Positions 1 to 8,868 of a stretch of 64,000 nucleotides of DNA are shown here, piece by piece. Every line of letters begins with the position of its first letter. Positions within the stretch are counted from its first letter, which is position 1. The stretch spans positions 1,505,001 through 1,569,000 of the forward strand of contig NZ_CP103057.1 of the NCBI RefSeq assembly GCF_025231525.1. Reading direction: 5' to 3'. A model generated the notes under the pieces. The model saw only the letters and a list, made by a program, of their open reading frames with translations, had not been told where the DNA came from and ran no database searches. The stretch is from Sphingomonas endolithica (lineage in GTDB: Bacteria > Pseudomonadota > Alphaproteobacteria > Sphingomonadales > Sphingomonadaceae). Position numbers and translations under genes: made by a program.

Positions 1-476
<476 letters not shown>

Positions 477-537
477 TCAGATTGGTCGCGAAACTTCTGC
501 AAGATCGCGCATATGGAAAACGGAAACAGGTATGAAG

Positions 538-825
538 TTAGCCGACGATCCCCAGTATGTCGGATTCCTTCATGATCAGCAGGTCTTCACCGTCGATCTT
601 GACCTCGGTGCCCGACCATTTGCCGAACAGGATCTTGTCGCCGGCCTTGACCTCAAGCGGGTGGATCTCGCCTGCTTCGTTCCGGGCACCGGTGCCAGCG
701 GAGACGACTTCGCCTTCCTGCGGCTTTTCCTTGGCGGTCTCGGGAATGATGATCCCGCCTGCGGTCTTCTCTTCTGCCTCTACGCGGCGGACGAGGACGC
801 GGTCATGCAACGGACGAAAGGTCAT
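538..825 (-). CDS. groES: Co-chaperonin GroES (10 kDa)
   Basis: This is the lid of the GroEL chamber. The 95-residue protein begins [20 protein letters not shown] and contains the mobile-loop segment [20 protein letters not shown] and the conserved end [16 protein letters not shown] longer reading from a TTG at 832-834 adds MAR. The AAGGA ribosome site would then sit almost on the start codon, whereas it is about 9 nt from the ATG at 823-825, so the ATG is preferred. The gene is upstream of groEL and downstream of a CIRCE element, so HrcA repression and heat induction are expected. Confidence 0.97.
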   Translation of the reverse strand: MTFRPLHDRVLVRRVEAEEKTAGGIIIPETAKEKPQEGEVVSAGTGARNEAGEIHPLEVKAGDKILFGKWSGTEVKIDGEDLLIMKESDILGIVG

Positions 826-863
826 GCGTGCCAATCCTTATATAGTGAACGTGTGAAAGCTTG

Positions 864-890
864 TTAGCACTCAAGCGTGTCGAGTGCCAG
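864..890. promoter_or_regulatory. CIRCE operator (HrcA binding site) of groESL
   Basis: On the plus strand TTAGCACTC is followed by 9 nt and then GAGTGCCAG. The first arm is a perfect match to the CIRCE consensus TTAGCACTC-N9-GAGTGCTAA; the second arm differs at two positions. It sits about 40 bp upstream of the groES start, in the 5' leader, as in other bacteria where HrcA represses groESL. An hrcA gene is not in the window. Confidence 0.93.
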
Positions 891-897
891 CACCGTC

Positions 898-926
898 CAT
901 ATGTGTTCGGCCGCTTGCCGCGTCAA
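898..926 (-). promoter_or_regulatory. Candidate groESL promoter
   Basis: Reading the minus strand, TTGACG at 926-921 is followed by a 17-nt spacer and CATATG at 903-898. The -35 is good and the -10 weak. Transcription from here would begin just upstream of or within the CIRCE element, which fits repression by HrcA. The assignment is from spacing and position only; a heat-shock sigma promoter overlapping the same stretch is possible. Confidence 0.4.
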
Positions 927-970
927 CCAAGACCAGGGAACTTTTCGGTGAGGCGAGTGTCCGGGGGCGA

Positions 971-2374
971 TCAAGCGGGCAGCAGGCCGAGCCGCACCCG
1001 CGACGACCATCGCCAGACCAGCATGATCGACACCGCAAGCAGCCCGGCGGCGAGCCCGAGCCAGATGCCCACCCCCTGCCAGTGCAGTCCGAAGCCAAGC
1101 AGGATCGATGTGCCAAAGCCAATCACCCAATAGCCGAACAACGCTATCAGCATCGGCACGCGCGTATCCTGCAGCCCGCGCAGCACGCCTGCCGCCACCG
1201 CCTGCGCGCCGTCGACCAGCTGGAACAAGGCGGCGATCGCGAGGTACTGGACTGCCAGGCCGACGACGATCGCGTTTGCGGGCGCATCGACGTCGATATA
1301 GGCGCCGACGAACAATCGCGGCATGGCCCAGATCAGGCTCGCGGTCAGCACCATGAAGCCGATGCCGACAGTGAGTGCCACCCGCCCTGCCCGTGCGATC
1401 CAGCCATGATCGCTCGCGCCGTACGCCATGCCGACGCGGATCGTCGCCGCCTGCGAGATGCCGAACGGCACCTGGAAGGCAACGGCCGCGATGTTGAGCG
1501 CGACCGCATGCGCCGCGACCTCGTTGACGCCGATCAGCCCCATCAGCAGCGCCGCACCGCCAAACAGCGCACCTTCGAACACCCAGGTCAGCATGATCGG
1601 TATGCCCAACCGGACGATCTGGCGGAAACGCGGCCATTCGGTACGCCACCAGCGGCCGAACAGGCGAAAGCGCCGCAAGCGGCGGTCGCGCGTCAGGATG
1701 ACGTAATAGGCCAGCATCATCGCCGTCATGCTGGCGACGCTCGCCCAGGCCGATCCCTCCAGCCCGAGCGCCGGGAAGCCGGCATTGCCGAACACCAGCA
1801 GCCAATTGCCGAGGACACCGATGCCCAGCGCGATCGCGCTGACGCCGAGTGCCCAGTTCGGCCGGCCAAGGGCGGCGGCGGCGGTGCGCATCACCCCGGC
1901 GGCGACGCCCGGCACGAGCGCGATCAACAGGATGTCGAGAAAGCGTCCCGATCGGCGCGACACTTCGGGATCCTGCCCGACGAGCAGCAGCAATGTCTCG
2001 CCATGGGCCAGGATCAGGATCATCGGCACCGCGCCGACGCCGGCCACCCACAAGGCCATGCGGAACGAACGCCGGACATCGCGCACGGCATGCGCGCGGG
2101 CGCCGAGTTCGGCGGCGATGATCGGTGCCGCCGCGCTGGTCAGCCCGATCAGCGCGAACATCAGCAGGTTGAACAGGAACACGCCAAGCGTCGCAGCAGC
2201 GAAATCGATCGTGCCCAGCCGCGCCACGAACACCACATCGACCGCCGCCACCGCCATCTGTAACAGGTTAGCGCCGACCAGCGGCGCGGCGAGCAGCACC
2301 AGCGCGCGCAGTTCGTCCCGCGCGGTGGCGGGCGGCGGGCCGACCAGGGCCTGGGCTGCGGGAGTGACGTCCAT
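971..2374 (-). CDS. MATE family efflux transporter (NorM-like)
   Basis: This is a multidrug/toxin extrusion antiporter of the inner membrane, normally driven by sodium or protons. The 467-residue protein has about 12 hydrophobic helices in two halves; typical MATE segments are APLVGANLLQMAVAAVDVVF near the N-terminus and FPALGLEGSAWAS in the middle. The start chosen is the ATG at 2372-2374 (MDVTPAAQAL). A longer reading frame continues upstream only because it runs into a GC-rich intergenic repeat. Length matches NorM proteins (about 450-480). It is a single gene, convergent with nothing, and shares its 3' side with the groESL regulatory region. The substrate cannot be told from sequence. Confidence 0.9.
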   Translation of the reverse strand: MDVTPAAQALVGPPPATARDELRALVLLAAPLVGANLLQMAVAAVDVVFVARLGTIDFAAATLGVFLFNLLMFALIGLTSAAAPIIAAELGARAHAVRDVRRSFRMALWVAGVGAVPMILILAHGETLLLLVGQDPEVSRRSGRFLDILLIALVPGVAAGVMRTAAAALGRPNWALGVSAIALGIGVLGNWLLVFGNAGFPALGLEGSAWASVASMTAMMLAYYVILTRDRRLRRFRLFGRWWRTEWPRFRQIVRLGIPIMLTWVFEGALFGGAALLMGLIGVNEVAAHAVALNIAAVAFQVPFGISQAATIRVGMAYGASDHGWIARAGRVALTVGIGFMVLTASLIWAMPRLFVGAYIDVDAPANAIVVGLAVQYLAIAALFQLVDGAQAVAAGVLRGLQDTRVPMLIALFGYWVIGFGTSILLGFGLHWQGVGIWLGLAAGLLAVSIMLVWRWSSRVRLGLLPA

Positions 2375-2451
2375 GGAGCGGCGGGGTCTAGCCGCTGATG
2401 CAGGAGCCGTCACCCTGCGAGCGTTTATACAGCATCGTGTGAGCGTAACGC

Positions 2452-2545
2452 CGTCATTCCCGCGCAGGCGGGTATCCATGCTGGCCGACGTTTCGGATAT
2501 GCTGTGATGTCTGGACTATGGATCCCCGCCTGCGCGGGGATGACG
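2452..2545. repeat. Intergenic inverted repeat, family A
   Basis: Left arm begins CGTCATTCCCGCGCAGGCGG and the right arm ends CGCCTGCGCGGGGATGACG, so the 94-bp unit can fold into a long hairpin with a variable centre. A second copy is at 24283-24376. It occupies the middle of the 307-bp gap between the divergently transcribed MATE and sppA genes, where I see no other gene. Confidence 0.85.
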
Positions 2546-2681
2546 TGGACGGCTATGATCTTCGGACATGTGAGGCGACCGCTTTGGTACGAACCGATCC
2601 ACCCACAAGCGTATTGCCCCGGCGATACACGCCGGGGTAAGGCCTGACGCAAGCGGCCGTTGGGGCGGCGGGAGACGTTGC

Positions 2682-4562
2682 GTGAGATTGGTTCGGGGCG
2701 CCTGGAAGATCCTGGTCGGCATCAAGGACGCGCTCGTGCTCGCCGCGATGCTGCTGTTCTTCGGCCTGTTGTTCGCCGGGCTGGCCGCACGGCCGAACCC
2801 CACGACGATCAAGGACGGTGCGCTGGTGCTGGCGCTGAACGGCCAGATCGTCGAACAGGCAACCGAGGCCGATCCCTTCGCCGCGCTCTCCGGCAGTCGC
2901 GCCCCGCTGCGCGAATACCAGCTGCGCGATGTCGTGCGCGTGCTCGACAAGGCCAAGGACGACGATCGCGTAAAGGTCGTGGTGCTCGATCTCGACCGCT
3001 TTGCCGGCGGCTATCCCGCGGCGCTGACCCAAGTCGGCGAGGCGATCCGGCGCGTGCGCGACGCACGCAAGCCGGTGCTGGCCTATGCCACCGCCTATAC
3101 CGATAGCGGCTACCGACTGGCGGCGAATGCCAGCGAGATCTGGATGAACCCGATGGGCGGCACGTTGTTTGCCGGCCCGGGCGGATCGCAGCTCTATTAC
3201 AAGGGCCTGATCGACCGGCTCGGCGTCAACGCGCATGTCTACCGCGTCGGCAAGTACAAGTCGTTCATCGAGCCGTACACGCGCGCCGACCAGTCGCCCG
3301 AGGCCAAGGAAGCGGCGCAGGCGCTGCAGAGCGTGATCTTCGCGCAGTGGAAGGACCAGATCGCTCGCGCCAGGCCCAAGGCGCAGCTGGCGGCGTTCCT
3401 GACCACGCCAGACACGCTGATCATGGGCGCGGGTGGCGACATCGCCAAAGCCAATCTGCAGGCCGGGATCGTCGACAAGCTCGCCGAGCGGATCGATTTC
3501 GACAAGCACGTGGGCGAGATCGCCGGCACGGACACGCGGAAGATCGCGGGCAATTTCAACACGATCAAGTACGACACCTATCTGAAGGCCAATCCGCTGC
3601 CGAGGAGCGGCGACGCAATCGGCGTGCTGACGGTCGCCGGCGAGATCGTCGATGGCAAGGCGAACGCCGGTACCGCGGGCGGCGATACGATCGTCCAGGC
3701 GCTGCTCGATGGCCTGGCCAAGAAGAAGCTGAAGGCGCTGGTGGTGCGGGTGGATTCGCCGGGCGGCTCGGCGCTCGCCTCCGAGAAGATCCGTCGCGCG
3801 GTCCTGGAGGCCAAGGCGCAGAAGCTGCCGGTGGTGATCTCGATGGGATCGGTGGCGGCATCGGGCGGTTATTGGGTGGCGACCGCAGGCGACAGGATCT
3901 TTGCCGAACCGACAACGATCACCGGCTCGATCGGCATCTTCGGGCTGATTCCGACGTTCGAGAACACGTTGGCGAAGATCGGCGTGACCACCGACGGCGT
4001 GAAATCGACGCCGCTGTCCGGCCAACCGGACGTGCTGGGCGGCACCAATGCGGAAACCGACCGCGTGCTGCAATCGGCGATCGAGCATGGCTATGCGCAG
4101 TTCATCGCCCGCGTGGCGAGCGCGCGGAAGATGACGCCGACGCGGGTCAACGAGATCGCACAAGGCCGCGTATGGGATGGCGGGACGGCGCGGCAGCTGG
4201 GGCTGGTCGATCAGTTCGGCAACCTGTCGGACGCGATCGCCTATGCCGCGAAGCGCGCCGGCCTCGATCCCGCCAAGGTGCAGACGGTGTATCTGGAGAA
4301 GGACCCCGGCTGGGCCGCGCAGCTCGCCGCGCAGTTCCGCGGCGGGGACGATGACGAGGATAGCGGGGGCGACGTGTTCTCCCGCATCGGCGCGGACCGC
4401 AAGGCGATCCTCGCCCGTGCGATCGGCGACATGCAGCGGCTGACGCGCTCCTCCTCGATCCAGGCGCGCTGCCTGGAATGCGCCGGGATGGGGCCGGTCG
4501 CGACGCCCAGTGCCGGCGATATCCGCTTGGTCGACCTGATCATCGCAAAGTTCACCTGGTGA
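2682..4562 (+). CDS. sppA: Signal peptide peptidase SppA, 67K type
   Basis: This inner-membrane serine protease degrades cleaved signal peptides and possibly other membrane proteins. It has 626 residues, close to the 618 of the E. coli long form, with one N-terminal helix (about 17-36) and two tandem peptidase S49 domains. The Ser/Lys dyad is recognisable: Lys193 in KYKSFIEPYTR in the first half and Ser394 in VAASGGYW in the second. The start is GTG at 2682, with GGAG 7 nt upstream. The last two bases of the coding sequence overlap the next gene. The C-terminal tail carries an acidic run (GGDDDEDSGG) and a CxxC-like pair, CLEC, that I do not associate with the family. Confidence 0.95.
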   Translation: MRLVRGAWKILVGIKDALVLAAMLLFFGLLFAGLAARPNPTTIKDGALVLALNGQIVEQATEADPFAALSGSRAPLREYQLRDVVRVLDKAKDDDRVKVVVLDLDRFAGGYPAALTQVGEAIRRVRDARKPVLAYATAYTDSGYRLAANASEIWMNPMGGTLFAGPGGSQLYYKGLIDRLGVNAHVYRVGKYKSFIEPYTRADQSPEAKEAAQALQSVIFAQWKDQIARARPKAQLAAFLTTPDTLIMGAGGDIAKANLQAGIVDKLAERIDFDKHVGEIAGTDTRKIAGNFNTIKYDTYLKANPLPRSGDAIGVLTVAGEIVDGKANAGTAGGDTIVQALLDGLAKKKLKALVVRVDSPGGSALASEKIRRAVLEAKAQKLPVVISMGSVAASGGYWVATAGDRIFAEPTTITGSIGIFGLIPTFENTLAKIGVTTDGVKSTPLSGQPDVLGGTNAETDRVLQSAIEHGYAQFIARVASARKMTPTRVNEIAQGRVWDGGTARQLGLVDQFGNLSDAIAYAAKRAGLDPAKVQTVYLEKDPGWAAQLAAQFRGGDDDEDSGGDVFSRIGADRKAILARAIGDMQRLTRSSSIQARCLECAGMGPVATPSAGDIRLVDLIIAKFTW

Positions 4563-5125
4563 TCGGCATCCGCCCCGCCCGCCCCGAGGATGCGGCCGCG
4601 ATCGCGGCGATCTATGCGCCGTTCGTGCTGACCGGCACCGTGTCGTTCGAGACCGAAGCGCCCGATGCCCGCGCGCTCCGCCACCGCATGGCGGCGTCCG
4701 ACGGGCTGTATCCATGGCTGGTCGCGACCAATGGCGAGGATGCGGCAGGGGGCGGCGTGCTCGCCTACGCCTATGCCACCCGCTTCCGCGACCGGCCGGC
4801 GTACAAATATGTCGTCGAAACGTCGATCTACGTCACCGGCACGGTCGAGCGGCAGGGCGTCGGGCGGCTGCTGTACGAAGCGCTGGTCGATACCTTGCGC
4901 GCGCAGGGGTTCACGCAGGCGATCGGCGTGATTGCCCTCCCCAACGAGGGTTCGATCGCGCTGCACGAATCGGTCGGGTTCCGCCGCGCCGGCGTGTACC
5001 GCGAGGTCGGCTACAAGAACGGCCGCTGGATCGATGTCGGCTTTTGGCAGGCCCAGCTCAACCGCTCGACGACGCCGCCGACCGAGCCCAAGCCGTTCAG
5101 CGAGGTGGGCTTGGTGCGGGTTTGA
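4559..5125 (+). CDS. GNAT N-acetyltransferase, phosphinothricin acetyltransferase-like
   Basis: This is an acetyl-CoA-dependent N-acetyltransferase of the Pat/Bar/MnaT branch, which includes enzymes acting on phosphinothricin, methionine sulfone or similar amino acid analogues. The 188-residue protein starts IGIRPARPEDAAAIAAIYAP after the initiator, has the acetyl-CoA loop VERQGVGRLLYEALVD and the family end ESVGFRRAGVYREVGYKNG. The GTG at 4559 overlaps the sppA stop (GTGA), implying translational coupling; a longer frame upstream lies wholly inside sppA. The true substrate is unknown; a housekeeping detoxification role is more likely than herbicide resistance. Confidence 0.88.
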   Translation: MIGIRPARPEDAAAIAAIYAPFVLTGTVSFETEAPDARALRHRMAASDGLYPWLVATNGEDAAGGGVLAYAYATRFRDRPAYKYVVETSIYVTGTVERQGVGRLLYEALVDTLRAQGFTQAIGVIALPNEGSIALHESVGFRRAGVYREVGYKNGRWIDVGFWQAQLNRSTTPPTEPKPFSEVGLVRV

Positions 5126-5140
5126 GGGCTGGGTCTGAGA

Positions 5141-5392
5141 CTAACGGCGTCGCGGCGTACCGATGTTCTCGCGCACGACGACCGGCCGCACGCAGCCATC
5201 GAACGTACGCATGACGGTCATCACGTGCTTGGCGGGGGGCTCGTCGCCGAGCGGATGGATGCCCGGTGCTTTTGCCTTGGCATCAACCTGTTGGACACCA
5301 GGGTTCTGGCAGGCGGGCTTGCCCGACGGCGGTGGCGTGACGGCGACGGCATCAGCGGCAAGCAAAGCAACGAGCAGGGCAATACTCATCAT
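5141..5392 (-). CDS. Small secreted protein of unknown function
   Basis: An 83-residue protein with a short hydrophobic leader (MMSIALLVALLAADAVA) followed by a proline- and glycine-rich segment and two cysteines (PACQNPG and DGCVRPV) that could form a disulphide in the periplasm. GGGAG lies just upstream of the start. I do not recognise a family. The upstream gene on the same strand is a cupin about 100 bp away, and the gene is convergent with the sppA/acetyltransferase pair. Confidence 0.6.
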   Translation of the reverse strand: MMSIALLVALLAADAVAVTPPPSGKPACQNPGVQQVDAKAKAPGIHPLGDEPPAKHVMTVMRTFDGCVRPVVVRENIGTPRRR

Positions 5393-5495
5393 GGGCGCTC
5401 CCAGTTATAGTAGCTGCCATGTACACTATCACGCCGCGAAGCTCGAGTCGCAGCGCAGATGATAGCGGATCGTCGCGATGGCGGTAGCAGAACGG

Positions 5496-5861
5496 CTAGC
5501 TGAGCTGCTCCTCCAGGCTGCGAGTCCGGGGCGTGCTTTCCTCACCCGTATGCTTGGTCGAGGCGGGCTCGATCAGCAACACCCAGCATTCCTCTTGCGC
5601 GACGGGGTTGTGGCGGACGCCGCTGGGTACGGTGAGGAAATCGCCCTGTTGGAGATCGACAATGTCGTTTTCGAACTCGATGCGCAGCGACCCTTTGACG
5701 ATGTAGAAGAGCTCGTCCTGCCCCTCATGCGCATGCCAGACGAGTTCACCCTTCAGCTTGGCAGCCTTGAGCAGCTGATCGTTGACCTGGCCGATCACCT
5801 TGGGCGACCAATAGTCCGTCACGCGCTCAAATGCGTCTGCTAGCTTCGTTGGCGACAGCAC
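5496..5861 (-). CDS. Single-domain cupin protein
   Basis: A 121-residue small beta-barrel protein. The first cupin motif is WHAHEGQDELFYIVKG with metal ligands His43, His45 and Glu50; the second motif is GDFLTVPSGVRHNP with the fourth ligand histidine. Such mononuclear metal cupins may be dioxygenases, isomerases or ligand-binding proteins; nothing here fixes the substrate. The base composition is somewhat lower in GC than the neighbours. The remaining 133 bp up to the TRIC gene hold nothing I recognise. Confidence 0.85.
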   Translation of the reverse strand: MLSPTKLADAFERVTDYWSPKVIGQVNDQLLKAAKLKGELVWHAHEGQDELFYIVKGSLRIEFENDIVDLQQGDFLTVPSGVRHNPVAQEECWVLLIEPASTKHTGEESTPRTRSLEEQLS

Positions 5862-5994
5862 TCAAAACCTCCAAATGCGGCGGGCGACGAAACTTCAACC
5901 GCCCATGAACTGCAGTACCATACACCCCCGAATGGCAGCAATCGGGTAGCCCACATGGCAGCAAAGACCGATGCGGTTGACGCTGTGATCGTGG

Positions 5995-6627
5995 TCACCG
6001 ACGCGCGGGATAGGCCGGGAGCGCCAGATGATAGTGGATCGCCGCGGCCCGCAACGCGAAGCCTGCCGTCGCGGCGATGGCGGCGGCGAGGAAGGTCGGC
6101 AGGCCGAGCAACACCAGCGCGACGTACGAGGCGGAGGCGAGTGCCGCGGCGGTGACATATAGTTCCGGGCGCATCAGGATCGAGGGTTCCTGCGCCAGCA
6201 CGTCGCGGATGATGCCGCCGACGCAGCCGGTTATCACGCCCATCAGCATGGCGGGCACCGGCGGCACGCCGTAGCCCAGGGCCTTGGCCGCGCCATACAC
6301 GGCATAAGCGGCGAGCCCCACTGCGTCGAACCAGTCGAGCGCGGCGCCGCGCCACCAGCGCTCCGGCGTCAGCCAGATGGTGAAGGCGACGACCAGGCAT
6401 ACCGCCGCCGGGCGGCTGTCATGGATCCAGAACACCGGCGCGTCGATCAACAGGTCGCGCATCGTGCCGCCGCCGACGCCGGTGATCAGCGCGAAGAAGG
6501 TGAGCGTGACGATCGTCTGCCCGCGCTTGGCGGCAGCGAGCGCACCGGAGGCGGCGAACACGGCGAGGCCCGCCAGGTCGAGCCAGGGTGCGAAGGTGGG
6601 GAGGACGTGCGTGGCGACGGGCAGCAT
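5995..6627 (-). CDS. TRIC-type cation channel family protein (UPF0126/YadS)
   Basis: A 210-residue inner-membrane protein with about seven hydrophobic helices arranged as two repeated halves. The two glycine-rich repeats GVGGGTMRDLL and CVGGIIRDVLA are the hallmark of bacterial UPF0126 proteins, homologues of the eukaryotic trimeric intracellular cation channels; some members have been implicated in glycine transport. The length is typical (about 205). The start at 6627 is the only candidate giving the conserved first helix. Confidence 0.9.
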   Translation of the reverse strand: MLPVATHVLPTFAPWLDLAGLAVFAASGALAAAKRGQTIVTLTFFALITGVGGGTMRDLLIDAPVFWIHDSRPAAVCLVVAFTIWLTPERWWRGAALDWFDAVGLAAYAVYGAAKALGYGVPPVPAMLMGVITGCVGGIIRDVLAQEPSILMRPELYVTAAALASASYVALVLLGLPTFLAAAIAATAGFALRAAAIHYHLALPAYPARR

Positions 6628-6717
6628 GGAGCGCGGCTTAGCGCAGGATCATGGCCGGGCGAAGGGCCGGGAAGAGTGAAGGCGCGCGTTGCGGATCATT
6701 ATCGCGGTTATCGCGAC

Positions 6718-6743
6718 TGACCCCCGGCCTTCGCCGGGGAGCC
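6718..6743. repeat. Half-copy of intergenic repeat family B
   Basis: The stretch CCCCCGGCCTTCGCCGGGGA is the right arm of the family B unit (full copies at 12193, 13915, 22391, 25430, 33611, 36023, 42134). No matching left arm is found nearby. It lies in the 245-bp gap between the TRIC gene and the glycine-zipper gene. Confidence 0.7.
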
Positions 6744-6872
6744 AGGCGCAGGGTTATCGGGCGCTTTCTGCGCCTGAACGTAAAGCAACGGCATGTTGGC
6801 GTTACGTTCATGCAACAAATCGCACAAGGTGGCGTTCTCCACTCAGATTATCCAAGCAAAGGGACGTTCAAC

Positions 6873-7187
6873 ATGCGTAATTTCGTAATGGCACTCACCG
6901 CGGTCTCGCTCGCAATTCCGGCGACGATGGCGTTTCCGACCAGCTCGGCCGAAGCACGCAAGAGCCAGTATCGCGAATGGCGTGGTCGTGACGGCCGCAC
7001 CTATTGCAAGAAGAGCAACGGCACGACCGGCCTGATCGTCGGCGGCGTCGGTGGCGCACTGCTCGGCCGCACGGTCGATACGCGCGGCGACCGCACGGTC
7101 GGCACGCTGGGCGGCGCGGCACTGGGGGCCCTTGCCGGTCGCGAGATCGATCGCAGCAACAGCAACAACAAGCGCCGTTGCCGCTAA
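6873..7187 (+). CDS. Glycine-zipper (2TM-type) envelope protein, paralogue 1
   Basis: A 104-residue secreted protein with a signal peptide (MRNFVMALTAVSLAIPATMA) and a C-terminal glycine-zipper: KSNGTTGLIVGGVGGALLG, then TVGTLGGAALGALAGREI, ending in RCR. The segment YCKKSNGTTGL and terminal Cys recur in two other genes of this window (7914-8477 and 45501-46076). Such zippers (Rick_17kDa/SlyB-like) insert in or stiffen the outer membrane, but the exact role is unknown. The ATG at 6873 follows AAAGGGA and begins the signal peptide; longer upstream readings lack one. Confidence 0.85.
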   Translation: MRNFVMALTAVSLAIPATMAFPTSSAEARKSQYREWRGRDGRTYCKKSNGTTGLIVGGVGGALLGRTVDTRGDRTVGTLGGAALGALAGREIDRSNSNNKRRCR

Positions 7188-7208
7188 GCCTCGGCACTAC
7201 CATGTGAG

Positions 7209-7236
7209 GGGGCGTGGCGGGCAACCGCCGCGCCCC
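7209..7236 (+). terminator. Hairpin between the glycine-zipper gene and osmC
   Basis: A 12-bp stem (GGGGCGTGGCGG pairing with CCGCCGCGCCCC, one G-U pair) with a 4-nt loop is followed by TTCTCATTT. It probably terminates the glycine-zipper transcript. It ends just upstream of the osmC ribosome site, so partial read-through could also feed osmC. Confidence 0.75.
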
Positions 7237-7258
7237 TTCTCATTTCTGGAGAACGCAC

Positions 7259-7687
7259 ATGACGACGCGCACCGGTTCGGCCACGTATCAGGGCCTCGGC
7301 AAGGACGGCAAAGGCCATGTCTCGACACAGTCCGGCATCCTTGCCGACACGCCCTACGGCTTCAATACGCGGTTCGGCGACGAACCCGGCACCAACCCGG
7401 AAGAGCTGATCGCCGCCGCCCATGCCAGCTGCTTCACGATGGCCTTGAGCTTCGCACTGGCGGGTGCCGGCTTCAATGACGGCACGCTGGAGACGAGTGC
7501 CAAGGTGACGCTGGACAAGGATGGCGACGGGTTCACCATCACCAAGTCGGCGCTCGACCTGAAGGCGACGGTGCCGGGCATCGACCCTGCGCAGTTCGAG
7601 CAGATCGCGGCCGATGCAAAGGCCAATTGCCCGGTGTCGAAGGTGCTCAACGCCGAAGTGTCGCTGACGCATACGCTGAACGGCTGA
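7259..7687 (+). CDS. osmC: OsmC family peroxiredoxin
   Basis: OsmC/Ohr proteins reduce organic hydroperoxides with a pair of cysteines in the cytoplasm. The 142-residue protein has both: Cys58 in AAHASCFTMALSFAL and Cys124 in KANCPVSKVLNAEV. The motif NPEELIAAAHASCF and the ending VSLTHTL are characteristic of OsmC. The ATG at 7259 follows TGGAGAA at good spacing; a longer reading frame includes the upstream hairpin and is rejected. It is flanked by envelope stress-like genes, consistent with a general stress role. Thiol partner unknown. Confidence 0.92.
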   Translation: MTTRTGSATYQGLGKDGKGHVSTQSGILADTPYGFNTRFGDEPGTNPEELIAAAHASCFTMALSFALAGAGFNDGTLETSAKVTLDKDGDGFTITKSALDLKATVPGIDPAQFEQIAADAKANCPVSKVLNAEVSLTHTLNG

Positions 7688-7707
7688 GTATTTGCGTCGC
7701 TGCTTAG

Positions 7708-7736
7708 TTCCCCGGCGGGGGCCGGGGTCCAGTCGG
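7708..7736. repeat. Half-copy of intergenic repeat family B
   Basis: TTCCCCGGCGGGGGCCGGGG followed by TCCAGTCGG is the left arm of the family B unit with no right arm in the following 170 bp. It directly follows the osmC stop and could act as its terminator hairpin. The rest of the gap to 7913 holds nothing I recognise. Confidence 0.7.
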
Positions 7737-7913
7737 ACAGGTGGCAGTGATCGGGCGTCGCGCCCGTTGCCACCTGCTCTACTCCTGGCCTCGGGAACAG
7801 GTTTCCATCGCACACTGTCCGCCGCGTGAACGCGGCGTAGTTCGCCATTCACGCAACAACCCCGCCTGCCGTCCGTTCTCCTGGCACACCTCTAAAGAAT
7901 CGGATCAGCACTC

Positions 7914-8477
7914 ATGCGTTTCACCCTGCTCGCCGCCATTGCCGCGGTCACGATCCCGACGATCCCGGCCATGGCGCAATCCAATGCGCGGCAGGAATAT
8001 CGCGAAGATGTACGCGATGCGCAGCGCGACTATCGCCGCGACGCACGCGATGCGGATTCGCGGGGAGACCTGCGCGAGGCACGGCAGGATTACCGCGAGG
8101 ACGTGCGCGATGCGCGGCGCGATCGGCGGAGCAACGTGCGGCAGAACCGCGATTGGCGGCAATATCGCAACTATGATTACAACCGCTACGAGCGCGGCCA
8201 GAGCACCTATTATGCCGAAAACTATTACCGCGACGGCCGCTATTACCAGCCGCGTCGCCTGACGCGCAACGACCGCATCTACCGCGGCGGCAACGGCCAA
8301 TATTATTGCCGTCGCAACGATGGCACGACCGGGCTGATCATCGGTGGCCTTGCCGGCGGCCTCCTCGGCAACTCGCTGGCCAATGGCCGGTCGAACACGC
8401 TGGGCACGTTGCTGGGCGCGGGTGCGGGCGCGGCGCTCGGATCGTCAATCGATCGCGGCAACGTGCGCTGCCGCTGA
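7914..8477 (+). CDS. Glycine-zipper envelope protein, paralogue 2
   Basis: A 187-residue secreted protein: signal peptide ending PAMAQ, then a highly charged Arg/Asp repeat region (about 25-85) in which units like QEYREDVRDAQRDYRRDARD recur twice, a Tyr/Arg/Asn-rich linker, and the same C-terminal module as its paralogues: YRGGNGQYYCRRNDGTTGLI, GGLAGGLLGN, TLGTLLGAGAGAALG and a terminal RCR. The charged part looks like a coiled or disordered spacer that could reach into the periplasm while the zipper sits in the outer membrane; this is inference. Function unknown. Confidence 0.85.
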   Translation: MRFTLLAAIAAVTIPTIPAMAQSNARQEYREDVRDAQRDYRRDARDADSRGDLREARQDYREDVRDARRDRRSNVRQNRDWRQYRNYDYNRYERGQSTYYAENYYRDGRYYQPRRLTRNDRIYRGGNGQYYCRRNDGTTGLIIGGLAGGLLGNSLANGRSNTLGTLLGAGAGAALGSSIDRGNVRCR

Positions 8478-8500
8478 GCCTCAACCGGCTGAACTACAAT

Positions 8501-8531
8501 GGGACCTGGCGAGCGATCGCCGGGCCCTTTT
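8501..8531 (+). terminator. Terminator after glycine-zipper paralogue 2
   Basis: GGGACCTGGCGA, loop GCGA, then TCGCCGGGCCC followed by TTTT forms an imperfect hairpin with a U-tract 24 bp after the stop codon. It also abuts the 3' end of the convergent small membrane protein at 8536. Confidence 0.75.
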
Positions 8532-8535
8532 CATG

Positions 8536-8757
8536 TCAGAGGAAGCCGCCGCCCAGCGACAGGCGGACCGCAGCGACGATCAGCACGACGATGTTGAGGT
8601 TGCGCCCCATATTGCTGCTCGACATGGCGCCGATCGCCAGACCGACCACGCCGATGATCACTGCCAGCCAGTTGAGCCAGCCGAGCAGCGGGATCAATCC
8701 CGGGATGGCGAAGATCAGGGCGAAGAGCCCGATGATGATCGAGAGGATATTGAGCAT
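8536..8757 (-). CDS. Small two-helix membrane protein
   Basis: A 73-residue hydrophobic protein starting MLNILSIIIGLFALIFAIPG, with a second helix WLNWLAVIIGVVGLAIGAM and a third hydrophobic stretch at the end. The ATG at 8755-8757 is preferred over a much longer upstream reading, which would run antisense through the lipoprotein gene at 8869. Similar short membrane proteins are common in sphingomonads but have no known function. Confidence 0.65.
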   Translation of the reverse strand: MLNILSIIIGLFALIFAIPGLIPLLGWLNWLAVIIGVVGLAIGAMSSSNMGRNLNIVVLIVAAVRLSLGGGFL

Positions 8758-8868
8758 GGCGGCAACATGGCGGCATTGACCGTCCTGCGCAAGTAGCACG
8801 CTCGGGGGCCGAACACGCGATCTTAACCCGCGGGCGGCATAATGCGGCGCATCGTACGGGAGTGATCG

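Noticed and set aside
832..834. TTG start for groES
   Set aside because: The ribosome site would be only about 2 nt away; the ATG at 823-825 has normal spacing and the family N-terminus.
2553..4715. A 720-codon open frame on the minus strand
   Set aside because: Antisense to sppA and the acetyltransferase, which have catalytic motifs; composition is that of a shadow frame.
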